DNA from: Sporosarcina ureae
GTDB taxonomy: Bacteria; Bacillota; Bacilli; Bacillales_A; Planococcaceae
Length of the DNA stretch: 64,000 nucleotides
Assembly (NCBI RefSeq): GCF_002109325.1
Contig: NZ_CP015348.1
Span: 1,868,501-1,932,500, forward strand
Reading direction: 5' to 3'
Shown: piece after piece, positions 1 through 8,986 of the stretch
How positions within the stretch are numbered: position 1 is the stretch's first letter
Layout: each line of letters opens with the position of its first letter
Position numbers and translations under genes: made by a program
Notes under the pieces: generated by a model
Told to the model about the DNA's origin: nothing
Seen by the model: only the letters and a program-made list of their open reading frames with translations
The model's database searches: none

Positions 1-356
1 TCTTTCACCATCTTCAATGCCAAATGCTGCATCTCAGTTTTCCAATCATCTACTTCTTCTGCCTGCAAACCTTCATACAATAACTTTTGTGTGTGTTCCT
101 CATTAGGCTCTTCTTCCTGACGTTCGAACTTCACTTCAAATAACTTCATACCTAGCTTACCGCCAAGTACTTTCTTGAAGTTCGTCATGAATAATTCCTG
201 TTGTTCACGGTCCAGCAAAGCAAAGGCCTGACTTTCCTCATGATAAATCTCACTGCTTTCCTGTCTAATATACACATGGTAAATATCAGTGATTGTTAGA
301 AGATCTGTATCTAATTTAAATCGTTTACGAATATCTGCAATATCGTTCTTATTCAT
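1..356 (-). CDS. DUF4317 family protein (N-terminal part only)
   Basis: The gene is cut by the left window edge; only about 118 N-terminal residues are present. It starts with ATG at 356 and reads MNKNDIADIRKRFKLDTDLL, followed by a stretch on Ser/Glu/Tyr-His and LLDREQQELF that I recognise as the DUF4317 family of Firmicutes. The family has no established function. The start is chosen because the family normally begins at exactly this Met-Asn-Lys. No neighbour shares its strand until the hydrolase at 1264, so it is probably transcribed alone. Confidence 0.75.
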   Translation of the reverse strand, partial: MNKNDIADIRKRFKLDTDLLTITDIYHVYIRQESSEIYHEESQAFALLDREQQELFMTNFKKVLGGKLGMKLFEVKFERQEEEPNEEHTQKLLYEGLQAEEVDDWKTEMQHLALKMVK

Positions 357-518
357 TTTCGTTCCCACTTCCTAACTGATTTAAATGAATTGATTCAACA
401 CGTTGGATGATGTTATCACACTTATCTGGAAAAAATTAAATAAATTGTACATAAAAAACGAAAAAACGGGTACACAATGGAGTGAGACTAAAAAATGTAT
501 ACAAGGAGTAGTGATTTC

Positions 519-941
519 ATGTCAGAAAAACTATTTACAGCCACAGCAACTGCTAACGGAGGAAGAGAAGGTCATGTTGCGTCTTCCGATCAAGTAGTTG
601 AATTCGATACGGCAATGCCTGGAACAAAACGAGCGAAAGAATTAGAGCGCTCTACTAACCCCGAGCAATTATTCGCTGCGGGTTACGCGGCTTGTTTTGA
701 CAGCGCACTTCAACTCGTCGCAAGCAAAGAACGCGTTAAATTCTCTTCCGAAGTCACAGCAAACGTCAGCCTGTGTAAAGACGAATCGGACGGTGGCTTC
801 AAGCTAGAAGTAGAACTACAAGTAAAAGGTACAGACATTGAAAAAGCACAACTAGAAGAACTAGTAGAAAAAGCACACCAAGTCTGCCCTTACTCTAAAG
901 CTACAAGAGATAATATTGCCGTTACATTAACAGTAGCCTGA
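519..941 (+). CDS. ohr: Ohr-type organic hydroperoxide reductase
   Basis: A 140-residue OsmC/Ohr-family thiol peroxidase, cytoplasmic, that reduces organic hydroperoxides. The catalytic pair is visible as Cys59 (in YAACFDSAL) and Cys123 (in VCPYSKATR). The conserved active-site Arg16 (GGREGH) and Glu50 are also present, so the enzyme looks intact and belongs to the Ohr rather than the OsmC branch. The start is ATG 519, preceded by an AAGGAG box at 503-508; an ATG at 495 is in frame but lies before that ribosome-binding site. No OhrR repressor gene is adjacent. A strong terminator follows the stop codon. Confidence 0.9.
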   Translation: MSEKLFTATATANGGREGHVASSDQVVEFDTAMPGTKRAKELERSTNPEQLFAAGYAACFDSALQLVASKERVKFSSEVTANVSLCKDESDGGFKLEVELQVKGTDIEKAQLEELVEKAHQVCPYSKATRDNIAVTLTVA

Positions 942-968
942 TTACAAAATCGTACGAACACAAGATAG

Positions 969-1012
969 AGCTGTCCCCGAATTCGTGATGACGATTTCCG
1001 GGACAGCTTTTT
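969..1012 (+). terminator. Rho-independent terminator after ohr
   Basis: A 9-bp perfect stem (AGCTGTCCC at 969-977 with GGGACAGCT at 1000-1008) is followed by a T run to 1012. It lies 28 bases after the ohr stop codon. Confidence 0.85.
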
Positions 1013-1129
1013 AAAATAGTATAGGATGTAACGTCGTTGAACCTACTTCAGCGCTAGCAAATAGCTCTCGTTTAGTAAGTATTAAACAACTAAGTCTTTA
1101 CCTATCGCTAGTAATAGAGAAATAAACTA

Positions 1130-1220
1130 GTTGATCGTAAGTGGAAGGCGGTGACTCCCCGATGGATCAGCGGCTCAAGCCACGCCCATGGGAAAGCGTT
1201 CGCCTGGAATGTCGATCAAC
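1130..1220. repeat. Intergenic repeat element with terminal inverted repeats
   Basis: A 91-bp unit is bounded by a perfect 8-bp inverted repeat, GTTGATCG at 1130-1137 and CGATCAAC at 1213-1220. Inside are GTGGAAGGCGGTGACTCC and CGCCCATGGGAAAGCG, the hallmark segments of a non-coding repeat family I recall from Bacillaceae/Planococcaceae intergenic regions. A shorter, diverged, inverted copy appears at about 16105-16174 and a weak copy at about 41276-41345. It fills most of the 320-base gap between ohr and the hydrolase gene. Function is unknown. Confidence 0.6.
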
Positions 1221-1263
1221 GGTGCCCCCACCTCACTAATTCTACTGAATATGCCCTACTAAC

Positions 1264-2010
1264 TTATTTCAATCTATCAAGTAACTCCAAAATAGCAGTA
1301 GTCGTCTGAGTCATCTGCTCTTCATTCGATATAGTAGCCTTGCCGTCACCCTTCTGCTCACCGTAATCACCAAACCCCGCATGATTACCACCCTTTATCT
1401 CCAAGAACTTCGCATCACTAGGCATACTAGCCTTAGCCGCTTTAATAGCCTTCGCATCTGCCACTTCATCACGACTCGCCCAAATCGACAACACATCCAC
1501 CGACGTTTCACTCAAATCAGTGTGACTACCAGGATAAGAGGCCAGCAACACTAGCGCAGCAATCTTATCGTGACGTAATGCATAATCAGATGCCGTGACA
1601 CCGCCTAAAGAATGCCCACCAATCGCCCATGTAGTAATTTCAGGATGCTTGCGTATGACTTTATCCGCTCGATCAGGTGAAAAGATGGCCATCTTCAACG
1701 GCAAGTGAGGAATGACCACAGTATAACCTTCTTTTGCCAGCTCTTTTGCCATCGGGGCGTAGGCTTCTGCCTCTACTTTTGCACCTTGATAAAAAATAAA
1801 CCCGATATTCTTTTTATTCGAAGTCGGTTCAAACACCAACTCTTTTTCATTTTCAACTGTTACTTCCGAATCTGATTGCAAATGATCTTCTGCGTAAGAC
1901 TGCGCCTTATAATAAAAGCTAGCAAATACGAAGAAACCAACCGCGATGATCAATAGGAAAATAGCGAGTCCAATAAATAACTTAAACTTCCACGACTTCT
2001 TTTGTTTCAT
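1264..2010 (-). CDS. Membrane-anchored alpha/beta hydrolase
   Basis: 248 residues. A single N-terminal membrane segment (about residues 9-31) anchors an extracytoplasmic alpha/beta-hydrolase domain of the Abhydrolase_5/dienelactone-hydrolase-like type. The nucleophile elbow is GGHSLGG (Ser134); the likely acid and base are Asp181 (ASRDEV) and His210 (GGNHAGFG), so the triad is complete. The natural substrate cannot be read from the sequence. The start codon lies 19 bases after the stop of the Nudix gene on the same strand, so the two are probably co-transcribed. Confidence 0.8.
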   Translation of the reverse strand: MKQKKSWKFKLFIGLAIFLLIIAVGFFVFASFYYKAQSYAEDHLQSDSEVTVENEKELVFEPTSNKKNIGFIFYQGAKVEAEAYAPMAKELAKEGYTVVIPHLPLKMAIFSPDRADKVIRKHPEITTWAIGGHSLGGVTASDYALRHDKIAALVLLASYPGSHTDLSETSVDVLSIWASRDEVADAKAIKAAKASMPSDAKFLEIKGGNHAGFGDYGEQKGDGKATISNEEQMTQTTTAILELLDRLK

Positions 2011-2029
2011 ACTCGATCCTCATTCCAGT

Positions 2030-2650
2030 TTATTTCTTCATGATCTCGATGAAATGCTTTAACACTCTAGCCGTCAAACCCCAAACGGTATAATTGCCAT
2101 ATTCATAAAACCATTCTTCAAGTGAATGGCTTCTAAATTTATATTGATTCCCGTTCATGATCTTTTCGAATGGGAAATTATCCGGTGGTGCTGTTTCGAC
2201 TGCTACGGTATGCATATAGGGCTCATGTTCTATCAACCAGTCCAGTGGAATCGCAAACACTTCTTCCACTTCGTCTTTATTATAGCTACGAATAATTTCA
2301 TTGTAATCAACGACTGCCACAAACGGATAGACAACGAATGAAGGCGATGCTATATATGGACTTAACTCTCCTAGTACTTGCACCGTCTTCGGATTAACTC
2401 CAAGCTCTTCCTGTGTCTCTCGTAAAGCAGCTTCCATCGGTGATGCGTCTGTTATATCTATTTTGCCACCCGGAAAGCTAATATCACCCGGTTGCTTTCT
2501 CATCGTGAAAGAACGCACTTCAAATAGTACATGCCATTCTCCATCCGCTTCTACTAACGGAATAATAACGGCTGAACGGAATGCTGTCTCTTCCCCAATA
2601 AATAAGGATTTGTTATCGAATAATTTATTTTGTAGTTGCTCTAAGTCCAT
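2030..2650 (-). CDS. Nudix hydrolase, CoA pyrophosphatase type
   Basis: 206 residues. The UPF0035/CoA-diphosphatase signature FEVRSFTMRKQPGDISFPGG runs directly into a Nudix box ending in REtqEELGV, which together are typical of NudL-like enzymes that cleave CoA and acyl-CoA to 4'-phosphopantetheine and 3',5'-ADP. Start ATG 2650 is preceded by GAGGTGGGG. An in-frame upstream ATG at 2746 would add 32 low-complexity residues and would lie inside the terminator of the sortase gene, so it is rejected. The gene is probably co-transcribed with the downstream hydrolase. Confidence 0.85.
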   Translation of the reverse strand: MDLEQLQNKLFDNKSLFIGEETAFRSAVIIPLVEADGEWHVLFEVRSFTMRKQPGDISFPGGKIDITDASPMEAALRETQEELGVNPKTVQVLGELSPYIASPSFVVYPFVAVVDYNEIIRSYNKDEVEEVFAIPLDWLIEHEPYMHTVAVETAPPDNFPFEKIMNGNQYKFRSHSLEEWFYEYGNYTVWGLTARVLKHFIEIMKK

Positions 2651-2713
2651 GAAGTCCCCCACCTCATTGTTTTCATCTATCGTATCATTACCAGACGAAT
2701 CCTTAAAGAAATT

Positions 2714-2742
2714 AAAAAGAGCTACTCGTAAAGAGCAACTCT
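2714..2742 (-). terminator. Terminator of the isd-type operon (after srtB)
   Basis: Read on the minus strand, AGAGTTGCTC and GAGTAGCTCT form a 10-bp stem (with G-U pairs) around a 5-base loop, followed by TTTTT. It lies just beyond the srtB stop codon and separates the haem operon from the Nudix gene. Confidence 0.7.
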
Positions 2743-2760
2743 CCATATTATCAATATATG

Positions 2761-3537
2761 TCAGCGCTTCACGAGTTTCCCTTGCACTACATATCGTTTA
2801 TCTTTACTATTCACAGAGTTATTACACGTAGACAGCGTGACAATTCGATCTTCAGGTCCGACTTCAACAGGCATATCGATTAGCGACCGTGCTTCAACTT
2901 CTCCTAAAAACTCACTGAATTCTTCATTCGTCTGAAAGTCTGTTTCAATATAATAAAAATCAATCGTCGTTTCATAGGCTGCGAATACTTCAATATCATA
3001 GCCATCATATAACGTATCGACATAAATAATAGGGTGTGCGTCTGCATAGTCTTGTTCACCAAATTTTTTCAAACTACCGAACATCGTATCATTTCTCATT
3101 GCATGGCCATAGAGAACCGTGTTTTGACTCATGTCTTGGATATCATTACGAAAATCCATAAAGACACTTCCCGCACGGCTACTTTCTCGAGTGAAGTTTC
3201 GATTTAAGTAATAGTCATTGTCTTCAGCTTGCAGTATGGGATTATGTAACTTGGTACCTTCCACAGACACCCATCCGACAATATCCTCATTCACTTTATG
3301 CAATTTTTCAAATTGCCTACGCATTGAATACTCACCTAACGAATGTTCTTGCGACGTTTCTTCCGCTACAGCTAGTTGCTTCGTATCTTCAAGAGCTGTC
3401 TCATATATTTGTTGCGTATCTTTTAACGAACTGGCTGATTCCACGTAAGTGTACAAATACTGTACGAGTAAATAGCCTGAGTAGAGAAAGACTGCCAGAT
3501 AAACGAAAGGCAACAGTTTCGACAGACGTTTTTTCAT
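2761..3537 (-). CDS. srtB: Class B sortase
   Basis: 258 residues with an N-terminal membrane anchor (about residues 9-30) and a sortase domain. Catalytic His145 (LYGHAM), Cys238 (LSTCNN) and Arg248 (KDKRYVV) are all visible. Its place at the end of a haem-uptake operon, and its length, fit SrtB, which anchors the haem carrier IsdC to cell-wall peptide at an NPQT-type motif. The first gene of this operon encodes a protein with NPQTS, the expected substrate. The operon terminator follows within 50 bases. Confidence 0.92.
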   Translation of the reverse strand: MKKRLSKLLPFVYLAVFLYSGYLLVQYLYTYVESASSLKDTQQIYETALEDTKQLAVAEETSQEHSLGEYSMRRQFEKLHKVNEDIVGWVSVEGTKLHNPILQAEDNDYYLNRNFTRESSRAGSVFMDFRNDIQDMSQNTVLYGHAMRNDTMFGSLKKFGEQDYADAHPIIYVDTLYDGYDIEVFAAYETTIDFYYIETDFQTNEEFSEFLGEVEARSLIDMPVEVGPEDRIVTLSTCNNSVNSKDKRYVVQGKLVKR

Positions 3538-3548
3538 CAGCTTCCCCC

Positions 3549-4319
3549 CTAAATGCCAAGGGACATCATGTAAAGGCCTAATTCGTCATCTTCCTTGAAT
3601 ACGGCATTGACTCCATACACTTCTTTAATGACATCCTTTGTAATGACCTCACGCGGTGGACCTTCTGCAATAATGCGACCATTCTTCATCATTATAATTT
3701 CATCGCTATATCGAATTGCCTGATTGATATCATGCAATACCATGATGATCGTCAATCCATAGTCTTCATTTAGTGACTTTACGAGCTCCAATAATTCAAT
3801 CTGATAATAAATATCCAAATAGGTGGTCGGCTCATCCAAGCATAGTATTTCCGATTGCTGTGCAAGTGCCATGGCAATCCATACACGTTGACGCTCTCCG
3901 CCAGATAATGCCTCTAAGTCTTTATGCCGCTTGTCTGTCAGATTCGTGACGGACAATGCCCAATCTATAGCCTTTTGATCTTCTTGCTGATTTCGCTGCA
4001 ATAATGTTTTATGAGGCAACCGGCCAAAGCTGACCAATTTTTCAATCGTCAAGTCTTTTGGCACTTCATTCTGCTGATACACAATAGCTAGTTTTTTTGC
4101 GAATTCTTTCGGCTTAAACATCACCAAGTCACGATTCTCGAGTGAAGTTGTGCCCGACTTCGGCATATTGCTTCTCGATAGAACGCTGAGTAATGTCGAT
4201 TTCCCACAACCATTCGGGCCGATAATCGTTGTAACTTTCCCTTTAGAAATAGACGTAGAAACGTCATCCAAATGATTCGTTATATTATCGTGTGATACAA
4301 TAATGCGCTTCATTTCCAT
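3549..4319 (-). CDS. Haem/siderophore ABC transporter ATPase
   Basis: 256-residue FecE/FhuC-type ATPase on the cytoplasmic face. Walker A is GPNGCGKST (about residues 34-42), the Q-loop is VYQQNE, the signature is LSGGERQR and Walker B is ILCLDEPT. It would energise the adjacent permease. In the staphylococcal isd locus this ATPase is missing and FhuC is borrowed; here the operon carries its own. It begins just after the permease stop codon. ATG 4319 and ATG 4313 are both possible starts. Confidence 0.9.
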   Translation of the reverse strand: MEMKRIIVSHDNITNHLDDVSTSISKGKVTTIIGPNGCGKSTLLSVLSRSNMPKSGTTSLENRDLVMFKPKEFAKKLAIVYQQNEVPKDLTIEKLVSFGRLPHKTLLQRNQQEDQKAIDWALSVTNLTDKRHKDLEALSGGERQRVWIAMALAQQSEILCLDEPTTYLDIYYQIELLELVKSLNEDYGLTIIMVLHDINQAIRYSDEIIMMKNGRIIAEGPPREVITKDVIKEVYGVNAVFKEDDELGLYMMSLGI

Positions 4320-4325
4320 AACAAG

Positions 4326-5291
4326 TCACTCTTTTCGCAGTAAGAATATTAAGAACGGTCCGCCAATAATCGCCATCAGCGTTGAGGCTGGTATTTCAAG
4401 CGGCGCTACTATTGTACGCCCCAGTGTATCCGCAAGTAGAATAATCAACGCCCCTAAAAGTGCAGTGAATGGTATGAGCACCTTGTGATCATACCCTACT
4501 AACCTACGGGCAATGTGTGGCACAAGCAATCCAACAAACGAAATCACACCCGCCACTACAACCGATATCGCTGCCAACAACACTGCTACTGCCGCTATAA
4601 TTAAACGGGCACGTGCAACATGGAAGCCAATACTTTTTGCTGTCTTATCTTGCAACACCAATAAGTTACACCAGCTGTATAATGCAAAAGCTAACACCAA
4701 TCCGATCGTTCCGTACGTCGCAATCGTCGAGACATCACTCCATGTACGCATCGTCAAATTTGAACCGATGATACTGGAAGCTGAGACATTTAATGAACCA
4801 CCAAAGCTGATGAAAGCTTCAGTGAGTCCCGTGAACATAGCATTGATCGCGATTCCAACAAGAATTAATTTTAACGGGCTAAGACCCGATTTCCACGATA
4901 GTGCAAACACTAGAAAACAAGCGAATGCACCGCCCATAAATGCAAATAAAGGCGTCATGAAAAAGAGCGCCGGGAAGAATGAGATAATGAATAACTGTAC
5001 AAACGCCGCACCGGAAGATATTCCGATAATCCCTGCATCGGCCAATGGGTTACGCATGACAGACTGTAGCAAGACACCCGATACCGATAATGCCGCACCT
5101 GCAAATATTGCGACAATCAGGCGCGGAAAGCGCAAATCACGAATCGCTTCCATCTGACTGTTACCTTGTTCAAAGAGTGCACCAAAAAATTCAAAGAATC
5201 CCATTTTGATGCTGCCTGTCGTAGCTGAATACACGATAGTTACGACAAGCAACAGGGATACGATTATATAACTAGTTATTCTTTTTCTCAT
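4326..5291 (-). CDS. isdF: FecCD-family haem ABC permease (IsdF-like)
   Basis: 321 residues with about nine to ten hydrophobic segments and the BtuC/FecCD hallmarks RDLRFPRLIVAIFAGAALSVSG near the N-terminus and GVISFVGLLVPHIARRLVG near the C-terminus. It forms the membrane channel for haem handed over by the adjacent lipoprotein. Start ATG 5291 is preceded by AAGGAAG at the right distance; an upstream in-frame TTG at 5309 overlaps that ribosome-binding site and is rejected. Confidence 0.88.
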   Translation of the reverse strand: MRKRITSYIIVSLLLVVTIVYSATTGSIKMGFFEFFGALFEQGNSQMEAIRDLRFPRLIVAIFAGAALSVSGVLLQSVMRNPLADAGIIGISSGAAFVQLFIISFFPALFFMTPLFAFMGGAFACFLVFALSWKSGLSPLKLILVGIAINAMFTGLTEAFISFGGSLNVSASSIIGSNLTMRTWSDVSTIATYGTIGLVLAFALYSWCNLLVLQDKTAKSIGFHVARARLIIAAVAVLLAAISVVVAGVISFVGLLVPHIARRLVGYDHKVLIPFTALLGALIILLADTLGRTIVAPLEIPASTLMAIIGGPFLIFLLRKE

Positions 5292-5324
5292 GACGGACTT
5301 CCTTTTCAAACGAAATTCATCGAG

Positions 5325-6233
5325 TTATCGATAGAATATCTTCATTAGCTCACTTAATGCCTCAGGTACTTGCAAAGAAGCCGTTGTACCGAATAACTCT
5401 TCTTCTAAATCATATACTTTACCGTTTTTTACAGCATCGAAATGTTTCCATACATCATTTGTTTGAAACTCTTCGTTGAACATTTCCACGACCTCATCCG
5501 GCATGCCATGTGATAGACGCAAGATAATGTCTGGATTACTATTATGAAGATACTCCGTATTGGATGATAAGTATTCAGGATCCTGCCCTTCCATTACATT
5601 CGTTCCCCCTGCACGTTTCACTAGGTCACCTGCGTAGGAATTTTCTGTAGCTACTAAATAACTGCCTGGAATACCGAGTAAGATCAAAACGCTTGGCCCT
5701 TTACGGTTCGCAGCCACAACTTCCGCTGCTTCAATTTTCTTCTGTAGATCCCCTACTAATTTATCTGCTTGTGCTGTACGATCATAACGCACTCCAAGAC
5801 CTTGGATTTCCTCCATCATCGAATCGATACTTTGAAAGTTCAAAAATGTCGCGGGTATATTCAATTGCTCAAACCCACCTTCAAGATCATATTCCAATGT
5901 AGAAACAGATAAGAAATCTGTCGTGTCCAAGGATTTCACGATTTCCATATCGGGCGTCATGGCATTACCAATAGTAGGAAGTCCGTCGAAACGGCTTGCC
6001 ATTTGTTTTTCAGATTCAGGAATAGCGATAGCATCTATATCTAACTTATCGAGAATTTCTGCAATAACGACAGTACCGGCAATAATTCGCTGATCACTTG
6101 TTGTATCTGTTTCACTCTTCACTGCGTCATCTGCTGAAACAGCCTTTTCTTCTTTATCATTACCGCATCCTGCGATAATCGCTGCTGTCATGATTGCCAA
6201 CATCAGCAGTATATATTTCCACTTTTTTTGCAC
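5325..6233 (-). CDS. isdE: Haem-binding lipoprotein IsdE
   Basis: 302 residues. A signal peptide ends in the lipobox IIAGC (Cys23), and the mature part is a helical-backbone substrate-binding protein. The block MTPDMEIVKSLDTTDFLSV and the following TLEYDL closely match staphylococcal IsdE. The residues corresponding to the haem ligands Met and His of IsdE appear as Met92 (GNAMTPD) and His242 (RLSHGMP). Start is taken at GTG 6233 because GGAGG lies 8 bases before it; the in-frame GTG at 6248 contains that ribosome-binding site. Confidence 0.88.
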   Translation of the reverse strand: MQKKWKYILLMLAIMTAAIIAGCGNDKEEKAVSADDAVKSETDTTSDQRIIAGTVVIAEILDKLDIDAIAIPESEKQMASRFDGLPTIGNAMTPDMEIVKSLDTTDFLSVSTLEYDLEGGFEQLNIPATFLNFQSIDSMMEEIQGLGVRYDRTAQADKLVGDLQKKIEAAEVVAANRKGPSVLILLGIPGSYLVATENSYAGDLVKRAGGTNVMEGQDPEYLSSNTEYLHNSNPDIILRLSHGMPDEVVEMFNEEFQTNDVWKHFDAVKNGKVYDLEEELFGTTASLQVPEALSELMKIFYR

Positions 6234-6251
6234 AATGTAATCCTCCACTCG

Positions 6252-7463
6252 TTATTTATCACTTATCATGCTGTTTTTCTTTGTCAGCCTGCGTAAAAAT
6301 AAAATACCCGACAGCATACATAATGATAATAATACACCGATTCTCAACACATCAAACGGTATTGTCTGATCGGTCTCCTCGTTCATTGCCACCTCTTCAG
6401 TTTCACTTGCTACTTGTGCAACGACTTGATCTGGTTGTTTCTTTGCATCGTCCACTGTACGATCAAACTCCAGTTTTTCTTCCGTCAGAAGAGGAGGTAC
6501 GTCTGTCTGTACTGGCTGCTTTTCTTCGGATGACTTATCCAATTTTTCATCTTTTTTCGTAACGGTAGATGGTTTCTCTGCAGTAGTAGATTTTGCAGGT
6601 TGCTCTACTCGCTTAGTCAATGAAGAAACAGCTTTACTATTTGAAGCTTCCTTACGTAGAAACTTCGCCGTTTGTTGCTGGTTGAAAACAATTTGCAAAA
6701 ACTCTTCTTCTACATGTGAACTCACAGGGTTCTCCGCTTTCATCCAAACGCCTATCCCCTTCTGGAAGTCTTCTACTTCAAACTGCACAATACGCGTATC
6801 GGTTTGCGATACTACTTTAGGTTCCACTAAATTTCCTTGCTGCTCTACAGTAAATCCCTTGACCTTGCTAGGATGAAGTATTTCCAACTGTGCATAGAAT
6901 CGATGATCACGTTCAATAACACGAATTACTGGATTGACATAGTCATTCATGGCAGACAATTTTCCAGCTAACAGCAGTTGATAGTGTATCGTATCATCAC
7001 CTGCCTGAATTGACTGTGTCGGTTTTTGATCAAACGCTGGCAATGACTGTTGCTCGATGAGGAGCTCAGAAGAAAATGTTTGCTGTGCATGTTCTGTCGC
7101 TAATCTATACGTTCCTGCTAATTCAATCTTTTGTTGTACATCCTTAATATCAAACTGAACTAAATTTTCTGCTCTATTCAGCCGGGTACTCATTTTGTTC
7201 CCTTGCTGCATGGCAGTGATATGCGTTAGGATGTGATCATTTTTCGCTGAAATCGATAACGTATAGCGATCTTCCTTAACAGTTAACGTAGCCTGCTTAA
7301 TAAATAAAACATCTGTATCCTCTGCTTCATGTGATAGAAAATTTAGTTCAACTTGATAGTCATCCGTTGCGTTAGTTTTGCTTTCATTTGCATTTACAGA
7401 ATGAAAAGGAAGCCACGCTGAGATGAGTAGCAAAAGTAGAGGCAACCACACAATTCTTTTCAT
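6252..7463 (-). CDS. Membrane-anchored protein with two NEAT-like domains
   Basis: 403 residues: signal peptide (residues 1-25), two NEAT-like beta domains (about 35-145 and 155-270), a charged Lys/Glu/Thr-rich linker (about 275-365) and a C-terminal membrane helix followed by RRLTKK. There is no LPXTG or NPQT sorting motif, so it is held by the helix. Neither NEAT-like domain shows the Tyr-x3-Tyr haem-ligand pair at the expected strand: the positions read A/F in the first and H/E in the second. Binding may therefore differ or be lost. It lies between the SLH-NEAT gene and isdE in the haem operon. Confidence 0.75.
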   Translation of the reverse strand: MKRIVWLPLLLLLISAWLPFHSVNANESKTNATDDYQVELNFLSHEAEDTDVLFIKQATLTVKEDRYTLSISAKNDHILTHITAMQQGNKMSTRLNRAENLVQFDIKDVQQKIELAGTYRLATEHAQQTFSSELLIEQQSLPAFDQKPTQSIQAGDDTIHYQLLLAGKLSAMNDYVNPVIRVIERDHRFYAQLEILHPSKVKGFTVEQQGNLVEPKVVSQTDTRIVQFEVEDFQKGIGVWMKAENPVSSHVEEEFLQIVFNQQQTAKFLRKEASNSKAVSSLTKRVEQPAKSTTAEKPSTVTKKDEKLDKSSEEKQPVQTDVPPLLTEEKLEFDRTVDDAKKQPDQVVAQVASETEEVAMNEETDQTIPFDVLRIGVLLSLCMLSGILFLRRLTKKNSMISDK

Positions 7464-7553
7464 TTCAAACGTACACTCCTTTACATATCGTGTAAAACGA
7501 CAGGAACTTCCTTCCGCATGTAAAAAAGCGAAAGGAAGTATCTGTATTTACTC

Positions 7554-8984
7554 TTATTTTTTCATGAAGTTCAATGAACCGTTTAGAATTTTAGCCATTT
7601 GTGTACGTTGTAGGGAATCGCCAGAGTTGATCAAGACTTTACCATTCGGCTGTTTTGCGCCTGTCATGATTTTTTCAGCGTATAACAATGCAAATGCTTG
7701 CTTCGCTTCAGGATCTGTAATGACTTTTCCATCTGCATAGAACGGAAGAGTTGTATCTCCTTTTTTGATTTCTTTACCTTCTGCAAATTGAATTGCACGG
7801 TACAACATCAAAGCACCTTGCTGACGAGTCAACGTGTTATTCGGGTTGAACTTTTCATTCGTTTGTACAATGCCTGCTTCCGCTAGAGCATTGATTGCGC
7901 TGATCCGTTCTTTATCTGTGATTTTACCTAAGTCTTTAAATCCAACATCTTTAGTTGTGTCGAGATTTAACGCACGTGCTACCATTAATGCAAACTGTGA
8001 ACGTGTAATGTTGTTGCGCGGATTGAACTTATCCGCACTTTTTACAATCCCTTTATCAAGCAACGCAAGGATTGCTTCTTTGTTGCCGTCTTTATCAATA
8101 TCTTTAAATGGATTTACAATTGGTGTTGGGTTTGGTTTCACTTCATTAGTGAAGTCCAGTTGTACTTTATGGTTTGCATCATACTTAACAGGTCCTTCAT
8201 TTACAATAACGTGAAGGTCAGCATTCACTAACTTTGTTAGGTCTGCTACTTTAAATGTATATGTGCGGGCCCCTGTTGATTTGTCATCTGTTGCAATTGG
8301 AATTTCCTTGCCAGCAATTTTGAAGCCGTGGATGTAACCGCCTTTCGGGAAAGTAAGAGTTACTTCATTACCATCGGATACTTTCTTTACGGAAGCTGTC
8401 GAGGACATGTAATCCTTCATGATCGACTCTTCTTTTGTTCCATCTTTGTAAACTTTTACGTTTACTTTACTAATTGTTTCTGCATCTGTGTCTGCTTTAG
8501 CGACCGTTGCTTTGAAATCGAATGGATACCACTTGTCCATGTTAGCAGGTGCATATACAACATGGATTTTGCCTGAATGTATTTCATCCGCTACTACTGG
8601 GAAAGTATAAGTCGTTGTGCCGTCCGTATTTTTAACTTCCGTTGCATCAGCAAACTCTTCTCCTTGTTTCGTTTGAAAGCCTGCAATCATAGGAGCTGAT
8701 TTAACTGCAACCGTTACCTTCGCATATGTTACTCCATCTTTTTCCACCAACGTACCTTGTGGAATGAGGTGGCTACTGATTGCAGGTTCTGGTGTAGTTG
8801 TACCTGATTTATAAACATGAAAGTCAACTACTTGATCCACAGCAATCGTCTGTTTCAAAGCCGACACTGCTTGATCACTTGTGCTGATCGGGTTAGCGGA
8901 TGCTGCTGTTGGAATAGCGATAGAAGCTGCTAATAGTGAAGCAAGTACTACTTTCGTTGCGCGAGATGATGTTTTTTTCGTCAT
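7554..8984 (-). CDS. S-layer-homology protein with NEAT-like domains
   Basis: 476 residues: signal peptide ending in ASA (residue 30), two NEAT-like domains (about 45-160 and 172-280), a short Pro linker, then three SLH repeats (about 290-475). SLH repeats bind secondary cell-wall polymer, so the protein should sit on the outer wall. The architecture resembles Bacillus anthracis BslK, an SLH-NEAT haem scavenger. The second NEAT domain has Tyr268-x3-His272 instead of Tyr-x3-Tyr; the first lacks both. It is the second gene of the Fur-type operon, directly after isdC. Confidence 0.88.
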   Translation of the reverse strand: MTKKTSSRATKVVLASLLAASIAIPTAASANPISTSDQAVSALKQTIAVDQVVDFHVYKSGTTTPEPAISSHLIPQGTLVEKDGVTYAKVTVAVKSAPMIAGFQTKQGEEFADATEVKNTDGTTTYTFPVVADEIHSGKIHVVYAPANMDKWYPFDFKATVAKADTDAETISKVNVKVYKDGTKEESIMKDYMSSTASVKKVSDGNEVTLTFPKGGYIHGFKIAGKEIPIATDDKSTGARTYTFKVADLTKLVNADLHVIVNEGPVKYDANHKVQLDFTNEVKPNPTPIVNPFKDIDKDGNKEAILALLDKGIVKSADKFNPRNNITRSQFALMVARALNLDTTKDVGFKDLGKITDKERISAINALAEAGIVQTNEKFNPNNTLTRQQGALMLYRAIQFAEGKEIKKGDTTLPFYADGKVITDPEAKQAFALLYAEKIMTGAKQPNGKVLINSGDSLQRTQMAKILNGSLNFMKK

Positions 8985-8986
8985 AA

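Noticed and set aside
421..500. OhrR operator before ohr
   Set aside because: ATTGTAC and TACACAAT segments are present but do not form the TACAATT/AATTGTA dyad clearly.
403..597. 64-codon ORF overlapping the start of ohr
   Set aside because: Overlaps the well-supported ohr gene in another frame and lacks a ribosome-binding site or recognisable sequence.
4513..5157. 214-codon plus-strand ORF
   Set aside because: It is antisense to the isdF permease gene, has no ribosome-binding site and a composition typical of reversed membrane codons.
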